In this document: positions 1-8,700 of the stretch, piece after piece
Layout: every line of letters starts with the position of its first letter
Numbering within the stretch: the stretch's first letter is position 1
Assembly (NCBI GenBank): GCA_030431945.1
Contig: JAUIIF010000025.1
Coordinates: 1-18,458 of the forward strand
Length of the DNA stretch: 18,458 nucleotides
DNA from: Bacteroidia bacterium
GTDB taxonomy: Bacteria > Bacteroidota > Bacteroidia > Chitinophagales > Saprospiraceae
Direction: 5' to 3'
Notes under the pieces: model-generated
Told to the model about the DNA's origin: nothing
The model's input: the letters and a program-made list of their open reading frames with translations, nothing else
Databases searched by the model: none
Translations under genes and position numbers: made by a program

Positions 1-160
1 ATGTGGACGGGTAGCGACAGCGTAACGTTGAAGGACCGTCGTTGGACTCTGGTTTGTCTCTCAAGGGAAAGGATTTTGGCGGAGGTTCCGTATTGGAAAA
101 GCAGGTTTGCGGGCGGTAACTTAGGTTTCGGTTCTCCATCGGAAGACAAGACAAAGCCGC

Positions 161-2053
161 TTACCGAATCAAGCTGAACTGTCCGTCTTCCTTCACCTCC
201 GCACCGTTGAGGCGATACTTGGCCACGTACAGGTAGGTGCCCATGTTCTGCGGCGTACCGTTTTTGGTACCGTCCCAATTTTCTTGTGGGTCGCTGGATT
301 CGAAAACTTTCTGGCCCCAACGGTTGAAGATCAGCAAGGTATAATTTGTCACTGTTCCGGGAGAAGCAAAAATTTTAAAAATGTCGTTCGTTCCGTCTCC
401 GTTTGGAGTGATCACGCCGGGAAATTCAGCTTCTCCCCTTTCGTAATTCAGGTTTATTGATACCGGAACCGGACAGTCCGTGCCCGCAACGGTAACCGTT
501 GCCGAATACGCAAGATTTGTCCCGTCTTCATTAGGAACGTCGACGGTGATGCTCGTCCCGCTCCCCGTACCGGGGTTGTAATTACCCGACCACTGAATGT
601 CCACCTCAAGACCATTGGGGATGCCTTCCAGGGTGAGGGTTACCTGGCTCCCGGCAAAAACGGTGGAGGGAAGCACATCACCCATACCGTTCGTCGCCAC
701 TATCGACAAGCCGGGTATTTCTTCGTCGATAACCTCTACCGTGACCTCCGCAGTTGCACTGGTGCCACAGCCTCCGGGCCCCTCAGTGAAGGTTACGGTG
801 TACGTTGATTGGACCAAGGGATTAACGGTTATTTCGATTCCTTCGCCGAGGAATTCGCCGTTGTCATCTGTCCACACAAAAGTCCCCTGAGCAGCGCTAC
901 TCAACTGGGCCCGTAGGGTAGCAGCGTTATCGCTCAGGCAAACATTGCCCGGTCCGAAAGCCTCCAGCATGGGGTCATCGAGCACCGTCAGGCGCAGGGT
1001 GACCACGCTGTCGCACCCCAGAAAAGAAGGGATAGTGACCATCGTTTCGCCGGTGGTGGTGAACTGATTAGTACCGATGTTGTAAACATCGCCCGCACAG
1101 ATGGTATCAACAACCGTTACCGGAGCAGGAGCAACGCTGATGATTTTGGTATCGGAGATCACCCGGCAGTTTCTGTTGGCCAGGTTGCCGGGGCTGCCAG
1201 CCAGCAGGTAGCGATAATTATAGGCACCGCCAATTTGGCCGCTGTGCTCGTAGGTCATGGCGGTGGCTCCGGGGATATCCTGCCAGGTGCGTCCACCGTC
1301 GGAGCTTTCCTGCCACTGAATGGCGGGGGTGCTGAATTGCTCTCCGGAAATTTCGGCGATAAGCGTAATGGGTTCGCCATTGGTACATTCATCGTTTCCT
1401 CCATCGGTGGCGATACTGGCGGAAGGGCCGCAAACGCGGAAGGTGATGTTGTCGAGCGCCAGGTCATTACCGTTTCCTCCCGGGGCATTATTATTCAGGG
1501 CCAACAAGACGGAAGTCTGGCCGGGCTCAGTCGTGAAGGTAAAGCCGTAGGTATTCCAGGTCTCCGTCTCACCGATGGGGCCGGTGGTGAACTGTACGTT
1601 GCCGTCGATAGAAAAGCTCACGTTGGGCAGTAATTGGTTAACGCCACGCCTGAGCATATTGCGCACGTCGGCCGTGAACTGGTAGACAGTATTCTCGCAG
1701 AGATTTTCTACTTCCTGTTCATAAAACTTACCCGGGGTAAAGTTTGCGTTGACGACCATGAAGTAGCCATTGGGGTCGCTGCTGTTGTCTGAAAAACCAG
1801 ACCAGGTCGTGAAGAGGCCGGCCCAACTGGCCGTATTGTTCGTGATGGTATAAAAACCGTCTTCGGGCGGGGGATTGGGTTGGTAAGTATAGCCAGGGGC
1901 GATACCGGGGTCGGTGAGTAAAACATTGGCCGTGCCGCTACCGAAGTCGCCCTCCGTGAATATGTTTTCGCCCAGGTTACCGGTGCATTGTTGGGAAAAA
2001 GCCGCAGCCGTAATCAGGCAGGTGCAGGTCAGTAGTAGTATCCTTAAGTTCAT
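161..2053 (-). CDS. Secreted multidomain protein with T9SS type B (gliding-motility, CHU_C-type) C-terminal sorting domain
   Basis: A 630-residue surface or secreted protein. The start at 2053 is chosen because it places a signal peptide at the N-terminus (MNLRILLLTCTCLITAAAFS, cut just before QQC); the open frame runs 31 codons further upstream but with no signal-like sequence. Residues about 25-205 look like a beta-sandwich, carbohydrate-binding-like domain (ENIFTEGDFGSG near the start, LALDNITFRVCG at the end). An Ig-like segment follows (IQWQESSDGGRTWQDIPGAT), then a segment with DTICAGDVY and GCDSVVTLRLTV, typical of Bacteroidota gliding or adhesin proteins. The last 90 or so residues carry FPGVITPNGDGTNDIF, IFNRWGQKVFES, WDGT and GTYLYVAKY, the classic type B sorting domain that directs export by the type IX secretion system. 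Ligand and exact role are unknown; adhesion or polymer binding is inferred. It is the only large minus-strand gene and points away from the putative origin. Confidence 0.85.
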   Translation of the reverse strand: MNLRILLLTCTCLITAAAFSQQCTGNLGENIFTEGDFGSGTANVLLTDPGIAPGYTYQPNPPPEDGFYTITNNTASWAGLFTTWSGFSDNSSDPNGYFMVVNANFTPGKFYEQEVENLCENTVYQFTADVRNMLRRGVNQLLPNVSFSIDGNVQFTTGPIGETETWNTYGFTFTTEPGQTSVLLALNNNAPGGNGNDLALDNITFRVCGPSASIATDGGNDECTNGEPITLIAEISGEQFSTPAIQWQESSDGGRTWQDIPGATAMTYEHSGQIGGAYNYRYLLAGSPGNLANRNCRVISDTKIISVAPAPVTVVDTICAGDVYNIGTNQFTTTGETMVTIPSFLGCDSVVTLRLTVLDDPMLEAFGPGNVCLSDNAATLRAQLSSAAQGTFVWTDDNGEFLGEGIEITVNPLVQSTYTVTFTEGPGGCGTSATAEVTVEVIDEEIPGLSIVATNGMGDVLPSTVFAGSQVTLTLEGIPNGLEVDIQWSGNYNPGTGSGTSITVDVPNEDGTNLAYSATVTVAGTDCPVPVSINLNYERGEAEFPGVITPNGDGTNDIFKIFASPGTVTNYTLLIFNRWGQKVFESSDPQENWDGTKNGTPQNMGTYLYVAKYRLNGAEVKEDGQFSLIR

Positions 2054-2248
2054 GGGGGGTAAAATCAGAGGTAGAAGAGGACTGTAAGTTACGCCTCCGG
2101 CCCAGGGTGTACAATAACGTTTGCCTGCCCTATTCCACAGGGTCAAGATTAAGCATACGTAAAGACACTGTAAACGTGCAAGTTACGCAGGAGCACTTTC
2201 CACACAAGGAAGGTGGACAATTGTGCACAACCCGGCCGTTATCCACAG

Positions 2249-2269
2249 CCTTGCACCGGCGGCCGCGCC
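2249..2269 (-). repeat. Dispersed intergenic repeat, copy 1
   Basis: Read on the minus strand this matches the 21-base consensus that begins GGCGCGGNCGCAGGTGCA and ends with a purine and two Gs, with one mismatch (C for A at base 12). It sits one base after the DnaA box at 2239-2247. Other copies are at 5581-5601, 10272-10292, 15342-15362 and 15669-15689; all five are outside genes. Confidence 0.6.
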
Positions 2270-2316
2270 CAACCGCTACTTTATCCACATTTCCACATTT
2301 TTCCCCGACCGCTCTC

Positions 2317-2336
2317 CACGGTGAACTGACACCGTG
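2317..2336. repeat. Perfect inverted repeat in the origin-like region
   Basis: CACGGTG (2317-2323) and CACCGTG (2330-2336) are perfect inverted arms around a 6-base spacer. They lie between the second and third DnaA boxes. No T-run follows, so it does not look like a terminator. It could be a protein-binding dyad or a structural element; its function is unknown. Confidence 0.5.
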
Positions 2337-2535
2337 AGGTCATAAATCCCCAGCCGCCTGCGAAAAAGTTATTCTGTTGACAATGCATCTGCCCGTTGTG
2401 GATAATTTTGCGATTCCGCATCAATCAAGGCTTTAGGCTGTTAGGAAATCGTGGAGAACCTACCCCAAAATGGGCAGAATGACAAGAACGAACGTTTGGC
2501 CTTCTTTTTCTCCCCGTTTCCACAGCCCTAATGAC

Positions 2536-2579
2536 GATAAAAGGATTTAAATTTTAAAAAAGTATTAATAACTATTAAG
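2536..2579. other. AT-rich tract, candidate DNA unwinding element
   Basis: About 85% A+T over 44 bases, directly before the heme A synthase start and flanked on both sides by exact DnaA boxes. Such a tract beside DnaA boxes is what a DNA unwinding element looks like. It could equally be only the promoter and leader of the next gene, since A-rich sequence before starts is common in Bacteroidota. Confidence 0.4.
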
Positions 2580-2581
2580 AG

Positions 2582-3718
2582 ATGGCGAAAACGGAAAACC
2601 TGCTGGAGAACGAACCGGCGCAACCACCGCAAGGCTATCACCGGGCCATTAAAATCTGGTTGATCATCGGCCTCATCATGGTCGTAGGGCAGGTGGTGAT
2701 TGGAGGGATTACCCGGCTGACGGAATCTGGACTCTCCATTACGGAATGGGAGCCGCTGACCGGTGCCATGCCGCCCCTGAACGCTGCGGACTGGCAGGTG
2801 GAATTCGAGAAGTACCAGGCCAGCCCGCAGTACGAGAAAATCTTTGCCGACATCTCGATGGATGATTTCAAGTTCATTTACTTCTGGGAATGGTTCCACC
2901 GGCAATGGGCACGCTTCATGGGGTTGGTCTTTGCCGTGGGCTTTGTTTATTTCTGGCGTAAGGGCTGGATTGATCCTCCCCTGATGCGCCGATTGGGCAT
3001 TGTGGTGCTCCTGGCGGCCCTGGCGGCCAGCTTCGGCTGGATCATGGTGGCCAGTGGGCTGATTGACCGCCCGTGGGTAAATGCTTATAAGCTGACGCTA
3101 CACTTAAGTTTGGGAATTATTCTCTTTTCCTACCTTTTGTGGACAACGCTCAAAGTAGTGCAGCCAGTTATCCCCAGTTATCCACAAAATGGCGTGGAAA
3201 AGTGGCGCTGGCCACTCAATATTGTGCTGGGCGTTCAACTTATTCTGGGCGGCATCATGAGCGGGGCTAAAGCCGCCCTGCCGTACCCTACCTGGCCGGA
3301 TATGAACGGTCGGTTCCTTCCCGAGCCATTACTGGATGGAAAAATGTGGACTGTGGAAAACATGGTGTATTACGAGGCCAGCCTGTTCCAACCCGCCTTA
3401 ATTCAGTTCTTGCACCGAATGACGGCTTATCTGCTGATAATCATAGTTTTAGCCTACTTATACCAAGCCTTTAAAAAGGTTCGGCACCCATTGTTAGTAA
3501 AAACTAATACCCTGTTGATAATTATGTTGATAATCCAGGCTACGCTTGGAATCGCTACGGTGGTCAGCAGTATCGGGCAGGTGCCGGTGGGGCTCGGTGT
3601 AGCGCATCAGTTTGGGGCTATTCTCCTCGTCGGGGTGGTCGTTTACTGGAATTATATCCTGCGGCCAACTCACTTGTTGAAACCTGTGGATAAAATGGTG
3701 GAAAAAGCCACTAAATAA
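2582..3718 (+). CDS. ctaA: Heme A synthase, COX15/CtaA family
   Basis: A 378-residue polytopic membrane protein that oxidises the C8 methyl group of heme O to the formyl group of heme A, the cofactor of aa3-type cytochrome oxidases. The N-terminal block (GGITRLTESGLSITEW, then PPL and WQVEFEKYQ) is the family signature of the longer COX15-like type, and the length fits. Four histidines at the expected membrane positions are visible: H106 (EWFHRQWARF), H174 (LTLHLSLG), H278 (QFLHRMTAYL) and H342 (VAHQFGAIL); family knowledge assigns such histidines to heme ligation. About eight hydrophobic helices can be traced. The heme O synthase and oxidase subunit genes are not adjacent. The coding sequence contains two exact DnaA boxes and several near matches, unusual for a coding region and discussed with the origin. 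Confidence 0.95.
   Translation: MAKTENLLENEPAQPPQGYHRAIKIWLIIGLIMVVGQVVIGGITRLTESGLSITEWEPLTGAMPPLNAADWQVEFEKYQASPQYEKIFADISMDDFKFIYFWEWFHRQWARFMGLVFAVGFVYFWRKGWIDPPLMRRLGIVVLLAALAASFGWIMVASGLIDRPWVNAYKLTLHLSLGIILFSYLLWTTLKVVQPVIPSYPQNGVEKWRWPLNIVLGVQLILGGIMSGAKAALPYPTWPDMNGRFLPEPLLDGKMWTVENMVYYEASLFQPALIQFLHRMTAYLLIIIVLAYLYQAFKKVRHPLLVKTNTLLIIMLIIQATLGIATVVSSIGQVPVGLGVAHQFGAILLVGVVVYWNYILRPTHLLKPVDKMVEKATK
3138..3693. promoter_or_regulatory. DnaA-box cluster inside the heme A synthase gene
   Basis: Exact boxes are at 3178-3186 (plus) and 3685-3693 (minus). One-mismatch boxes are at 3138-3146 (TGTGGACAA), 3168-3176 (TTATCCCCA), 3352-3360 (TGTGGAAAA), 3513-3521 and 3525-3533 (both TGTTGATAA). 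The pair at 3168-3186 is tandem with a one-base gap, a layout typical of cooperative DnaA binding. The two TGTTGATAA matches fall on Leu-Ile codon pairs and could be coding coincidence. Confidence 0.5.
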
Positions 3719-3838
3719 ATTTGCGAATGTTAAGATCAGGTCTTATGGCGCGAATTTTCGCCTGTATTTTGCCTTTATTTTATCTGTACGCAAATTGTGT
3801 GTTAACCTGCTTTTAGCCCCCTAACATTGTCTTTACGC

Positions 3839-4213
3839 TTAAGCTCCTGCCGACCCTTTTTCCAACTTTTTTCCCTGCACGTAATAGCCCAGAAGAAAGA
3901 TAAGCAGCAAAAAATGGAGGAGCATCGCCCGCTGATCGGCGTTGTAGGCTGCCTGAATGATCGTCATGCCGAAGTGGAACCCCGCCAGGCTCAGGGTCAG
4001 CAGGCGGACGAGTTCTTTATTCTGTTGCTTGAAGTAGGCCAGTAAGGACATGCCGGCCAGGAAGCAGGCCGCCAAACCGTACATTTTCATGACCATCGTG
4101 TAACTCTCTCCGCTGCCGGCGGCAAAGCCCGGAACCAACTCGGCGGCCCCGGGGTGAAACATAAACAGCAACCCTGCGGCAGCTTCAATCAGGGTGTGGA
4201 GGAGTAAGATCAT
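3839..4213 (-). CDS. Small four-helix membrane protein of unknown function
   Basis: A 124-residue protein with about four hydrophobic segments (roughly residues 2-20, 42-60, 68-88 and 97-112) and a basic, glycine-containing tail (GKKLEKGSAGA). I cannot assign it to a named family; the pattern is like the small DoxX- or DUF4345-sized bacterial membrane proteins, but no diagnostic motif is visible. It is convergent with heme A synthase and divergent from the NRAMP-like gene, with only 87 bases to that gene, so the two may share a regulatory region. It is the only minus-strand gene right of the putative origin. The ATG at 4213 gives a complete first helix. Confidence 0.7.
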   Translation of the reverse strand: MILLLHTLIEAAAGLLFMFHPGAAELVPGFAAGSGESYTMVMKMYGLAACFLAGMSLLAYFKQQNKELVRLLTLSLAGFHFGMTIIQAAYNADQRAMLLHFLLLIFLLGYYVQGKKLEKGSAGA

Positions 4214-4300
4214 GGTATCCTGGCTATTTGATTAAGTATATTACTTGCAACGACTACCTTGTCTGATCAGTTTTCTGCTGCTTAAGATCAACCGTTAAAT

Positions 4301-5533
4301 ATGTCTGCTACTTCCTGGTCCCGTGCCCTTCTTTGGTCCCTGATTGCCGCTGCCTTTATCGGTCCGGGCACCGTGACCACGGCCGCCCGTGCGGGAAGTG
4401 AAGGCGGGTGGTGGTACGGCCCCATTGTTTTGCTGGCGATGGTCGCGGGTTTTCTGCTCATGGAAATGGCCGCCAGGATCACCCTGCTGAGTGGGCAAAC
4501 CCTCGGGCAGATTCTGGGTACCCGGCGTCGCTGGCTGGCCATTCTTTGTTTTATTGCCGTGTTGCTGGGCTGTGTCGCCTACCAGGCGGGCAATTTGCTG
4601 GGGGCCCTGGGGGGCATGCAGCTGCTGGTGGAGCTTCCGCGGTGGTCCGTTTTGTTGCTCGGCCTGTTGGCAGGTACCGTCTTGTGGCCGGGGGAAACGA
4701 CCTGGATTGCCCGCGCCCTGGCCGGAGTGGTGACGTTGATGGCCCTTGTTTTTTTAGTCGCTGCGGTGCAACTGATCAGCAGTGGAGCTTCCCTGGTGGG
4801 GAACGAAGCGGTGACGACCGGTACCATCGTGGGATTACTCGGTACAACGATTGTTCCCTACAATTTTTTTCTGGCCGCAGGGCTGGGGCAGGGGCAAACG
4901 GTGGGAGATATGCGCCGGGGGTTAGGATTCTCTTTTCTGGTGGGGGGGCTGATAACGCTGGGGATTGTTTTGGTAGGAAGCGTCGCCACCAGTTTCACGT
5001 CTTTTGCGGATTTGGCGCGGACGCTGGAGGCAGTGCTGGGCAATTCGAGCAAACTGGTCCTGGGCTTCGGGCTCTTTGCGGCGGGCTTCAGCTCGGCGGT
5101 GACGGCGCCGTTGGCGGCGGCGATTGCGGGACGGGAACTGCTCGTCCGCGAACCGACGAAGGTTGCCGTCGTGAAAAAATCCTGGTTTCGCCTCATTTGG
5201 GGCGGGGTGCTGCTGATCGGCGTGCTGGTTGCCCTGCTGGAGCTGGACATCATTACCGTGATCCTGGCCGCCCAGGTCGCCAATGGTTTGCTGCTGCCCC
5301 TGGTGGCAGCGATCGTGCTGGTGTACGCCAACGACCGGGCGCTGCTGGGGAATCAGGTAAATGCGCACTGGCAGAACGTGGCGGGGTTGCTGATGGCAGC
5401 TTTTTTAGCTTACAAGAGCTTTACCCTTCTGTTGGGAAAAATACTGTCTCCACCCGGTGCCGGCTTCTGGGGGGAATGGCTGGCCATTTTGTACGCTGTC
5501 TGCCTGATTTGGTTGATGTACAAAAGGCGTTAA
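4301..5533 (+). CDS. Divergent NRAMP-family transporter
   Basis: A 410-residue membrane protein with about 11 helices. It aligns by eye with NRAMP divalent-metal transporters: IGPGTVTTA at residues 20-28 stands where NRAMPs have DPGN in helix 1, EMAARITLLSGQTLG at 55-69 matches the stretch after helix 2, and GTTIVPYNFFL at 181-191 stands where the helix 6 MPH motif is. The residues known to bind Mn/Fe in canonical NRAMPs (Asp and Asn of DPGN, Met of MPH) read Gly, Thr and Val here, and the His is Tyr. It is therefore family-related but probably does not move metal in the canonical way; the substrate is unknown. The low-charge, GC-rich sequence leaves a long open shadow frame inside this gene. 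It stands alone, with a dispersed repeat copy 48 bases past its stop. Confidence 0.85.
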   Translation: MSATSWSRALLWSLIAAAFIGPGTVTTAARAGSEGGWWYGPIVLLAMVAGFLLMEMAARITLLSGQTLGQILGTRRRWLAILCFIAVLLGCVAYQAGNLLGALGGMQLLVELPRWSVLLLGLLAGTVLWPGETTWIARALAGVVTLMALVFLVAAVQLISSGASLVGNEAVTTGTIVGLLGTTIVPYNFFLAAGLGQGQTVGDMRRGLGFSFLVGGLITLGIVLVGSVATSFTSFADLARTLEAVLGNSSKLVLGFGLFAAGFSSAVTAPLAAAIAGRELLVREPTKVAVVKKSWFRLIWGGVLLIGVLVALLELDIITVILAAQVANGLLLPLVAAIVLVYANDRALLGNQVNAHWQNVAGLLMAAFLAYKSFTLLLGKILSPPGAGFWGEWLAILYAVCLIWLMYKRR

Positions 5534-5580
5534 GAAGGCCACGGTAACGGGGGAACGCAGTAAACCGCCCGTTGCCCTTC

Positions 5581-5601
5581 CCCTGCACCCGCGTCCGCGC
5601 C
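5581..5601 (-). repeat. Dispersed intergenic repeat, copy 2
   Basis: The minus strand reads the 21-base consensus with one mismatch (G for A at base 12). It lies 48 bases after the NRAMP-like stop codon. Confidence 0.6.
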
Positions 5602-5671
5602 CCCAAAGCCGTCATGCCCCGACAAAACCCCGCATTCCTCCTGAAATTTTAACGCCCGGTCCACCGTTCTC

Positions 5672-5714
5672 CTACAACAATACTACAGTTGTAATCTTTT
5701 CCTTATTTTGTAGT
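5672..5714. promoter_or_regulatory. Possible BlaI/MecI-type operator ahead of the DUF4175-like gene
   Basis: ACTACAGTTGTAAT (5682-5695) is an imperfect dyad of the ACTACA-NN-TGTAGT form bound by BlaI/MecI-family repressors (5 of 6 bases match in the right arm). Further half sites flank it: CTACAA at 5672-5677 and TGTAGT at 5709-5714. An outer dyad, TACAAC (5673-5678) and GTTGTA (5688-5693), overlaps it. The site lies 33-75 bases before the next start codon, where an operator would be. No blaI/blaR gene is in the window, so the regulator is an inference. Confidence 0.3.
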
Positions 5715-5746
5715 CCTTTTCTCGGTGTTTAGTAAGCTTTATTGTT

Positions 5747-8700
5747 ATGCCCCAATCCAATCATTACGACCAGTTGATTCAGAAGCTTGACGGCTTTACC
5801 CGCAAATATTACATCAATGCGGTAATCCGTGGCTTACTGTACACAACTGGTTTGGTCCTGGCACTTTTTCTGGCCGTCAGCCTGCTGGAAAGCCAGTTCT
5901 ACTTTGCCACGGGCACCCGTAAACTGATGTTTTACGGTTTTCTCGGTCTCAGTCTGGTAGCCTTTGGCAGCTGGGTGGTTTTACCGTTGAGCCGTTACTT
6001 CCGTCTCGGCCAGGTCATCAGCCACGAAAAAGCGGCCGAGATGATCGGCAGCCACTTCAGTAACGTAAAGGACAAACTGCTCAACGTATTGCAGCTGCGC
6101 CAACAAGCAAGTGCTGCGGGAGACACCAGTCTGCTGCTGGCCTCCATTGATCAGAAAGCTTCCGAGATCAGCCCGGTCCCTTTCCCGGCAGCCATCGACC
6201 TGAGTAAAAATCGCCAGTACCTGAAGTACGCCCTGCCGCCGCTCCTGTTGCTGATCGTGATTCTTTTTGCCGCACCAAGCCTGATTACGGAGGGGACGAA
6301 CCGTCTGCTCCGGAACAATGTCGCTTTTGAAAAGCCCGCTCCCTTCTCTTTTGTGCTGGAGGAAGCGGATGACCTGGAAGTCATTCAGTACGGCGATTTT
6401 CCGCTGACCGTAAAGGTGGTAGGGGAAGTTTTGCCCGCTGAGGCCTACATCGAAGTGGATGGGTACCGCTACCGCCTGCAAAAGGAAAATGCCAACACCT
6501 TCAGCTACCAGTTCAGTAACGTACAGGAGGATACCGAATTCAAACTTTCCACGGCGGAAGTGGAAAGCGAAGACTATACGCTGGCCGTTCTCGCCAAGCC
6601 AAACATCGCTTCCTTTACGGTGGAACTGGATTACCCCGACTATCTGGGACGGAGAGATGAGCAGCTGGCCAATATCGGCGACCTCACGGTGCCGGCAGGA
6701 ACCCGGCTAAAGTGGTCCTTTGACACTGAAAACACCGATAACATCGACCTGCGCTTCAGCAACGAAAATGAAACAGCTGCGCTGCGTCGTGATGGCTCTA
6801 ACCTGTACAGCTTCGAAAAAAGAGCCCTGAAGAATGATCGCTACACCCTCTTCATCGGGAACGAACGCCTGCCGCTGGCGGACTCCGTCAGCTACAGCTT
6901 GTCCGTCATCCCTGATCTTTACCCACAAATTACGGTAGAGAGTTTTGCAGACAGCACGGACGAAAAGCTGCTGTTTTTTGTCGGCGAAGCATCGGATGAC
7001 CATGGCCTGAGCAAGCTCAATTTCGTGTACCGCGTGAAGAACGGAGAAACGGGTGCTGAAGGCGAGGAAATCCGCGTGCCCATCAGTGGTCCGGCCGGTA
7101 AGCAAACCCGCTACGATTACGTGTGGGACCTTACCACCGACCTGAACCTGCAAGCCGGAGATGAACTGACCTACTACTTCGAAGTCTACGATAATGATCG
7201 CGTGAATGGTGCCAAGTCCGCCCGCACCGGAGTCATGGCCTTCCGCAGCCCCAGCGAAGAGGAGCTGAAGGAAAAGGCTGATCAGAACGACAGTAAAGTA
7301 AAAGAGGAACTGAAAAAAGCCCTCGAAGCAACGAAAGAGTTGCAGGAAGACACAAAAGCGCTGCGCGAGAAAATGCTCCAGGAAAAGGAACTGGATTGGA
7401 AGATGCGCAAGGAGCTGGAAAAACTGGCGGAGCGCCAGCAAGAGGTACAAAAGCAAATCAACGAAGCCCAGCAGGCCTTCGAGGAAAATATGCAGCAGGA
7501 AAAGAGCCAGGACGAGCAAATCCTGGAAAAGCAGGAAAAGCTGCAGGAAATGTTCCAGGAATCCCTCAACGAAGAAATGCAGGAATTGATGGAGCAGATC
7601 CAGGAACTGTTGGAGGAACTCAACAAAGAAGAGGCCCTCGAGAAGATGGAGGAAATGGAGCTTGATGACGAACAGACGGAAGCAGAGCTGGATCGTATGC
7701 TCGAACTCTTCAAGCAGCTTGAGGTAGAGAAAGAAATGCAGGAGCAAATCGATAAACTCGAGGAGCTGGCCAAGGAACAGGAGGAACTGGCGGAAGAAAC
7801 ACAAAAACAGGAGAAGCCGCAGGAAGAACTCGAGCAGAAGCAAGAGGAAATCAAGGAGGAATTCGAGAAGCTCCAGGAGGAGATGAAGGAAACCGAAGAG
7901 AAAAATGCGGAGCTGGAGAAGCCCATGGGTATGGAAAACGACCCCGAAAAACAGGAGGAAGTCAAGCAAGACATGGAGGGCGCCCAGGAAGACATGAAGC
8001 AGCAGGAAAATGAGGCTGCTTCCGAAAAGCAAAAGAAGGCCAGCCAAAAGATGAAGGAAATGGCCGAAGCTATGTCCGGCGCCATGCAGAGCATGCAGCA
8101 GGAAGGCATGGAAGAAGATATCGATGCCCTGCGCCAGCTACTCGAAAACATCGTTGACCTCAGTTTCGATCAGGAAGAGGTAATGGATCAACTCAACATT
8201 ACGACCGTCAATACCCCCCGCTACGTAGAGCTGGTCCAGGAGCAATTCCAGATCAATAACGATTTCGAACTGGTTCGTGATAGCCTGCAGGCCCTGGCCA
8301 AACGAAACTTCCAGATTGAAACCTTCATTACCGAGAAGGTGACGGAAATTAAGGGGAACTTACAAGGAACCGTCGGAGAACTGGAGGAACGGCGGACGCC
8401 GCAGGCGGCAGCCATTCAGCAACGCGCCATGACGGGGCTAAACGACCTGGCCCTCATGCTCAGTGAGAGCATGGAGAATATGCAACAGCAAATGGCCGGT
8501 ATGATGGCAGGGGATCAGCAGTGTGAAAACCCCGGCAACGGAAAGGGAAATAAGCCCGGTAAGCCAAGCGATAACCCCGGATCTGAAAGCCAACGCAGCC
8601 TGAATGATGCCATGGAAGGCATGAAGGAAGGGTTGGAAAAAGGTAAAGGGGAAGGCGGTTCGGCAAAGGAATTTGCCGAAATGGCGGCTCGGCAGGCTGC

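Larger units (their letters stand above)
2239..2580. other. oriC: Candidate chromosomal replication origin (oriC): DnaA boxes plus AT-rich tract
   Basis: This is the core of the 528-base gap between the T9SS gene and heme A synthase. Exact DnaA boxes (TTATCCACA) lie at 2239-2247 and 2281-2289 on the plus strand and at 2397-2405 on the minus strand. An AT-rich tract follows at 2536-2579. Two more exact boxes lie in the next gene, at 3178-3186 and 3685-3693. On a uniform base model about 0.14 exact matches are expected in the whole window counting both strands; five are seen, all within 1.5 kb, and I found none elsewhere. Genes diverge from this point, as leading-strand genes do around an origin. 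dnaA is not in the window, which is not unusual outside Proteobacteria and Firmicutes. The assignment is an inference, not shown by replication data. Confidence 0.6.

Noticed and set aside
1..175. Plus-strand frame open from the first base of the window
   Set aside because: It overlaps the T9SS gene end, has no recognisable domain, and its length is within chance.
3747..3762. GGCG...CGCC hairpin followed by T-rich sequence between heme A synthase and the small membrane protein
   Set aside because: The stem needs a bulge and leaves too short a loop; it is too weak to call a terminator.
5014..5034. Partial match to the 21-bp repeat inside the NRAMP-like gene
   Set aside because: Only the first 11 bases match well, and the stretch is explained by the Leu-Ala-Arg-Thr-Leu-Glu coding sequence.
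4408..5547. Open frame of 379 codons in frame +1 relative to the NRAMP-like gene
   Set aside because: It lies fully over a convincing membrane protein, its product is rich in Gly/Arg/Ala with no domain, and GC-rich codons explain the lack of stops.
6707..8047. 446-codon antisense frame rich in Leu/Phe
   Set aside because: It is the complement of the Glu/Gln/Lys coiled coil of the DUF4175-like gene, whose codons read as Leu/Phe/Ser on the other strand.
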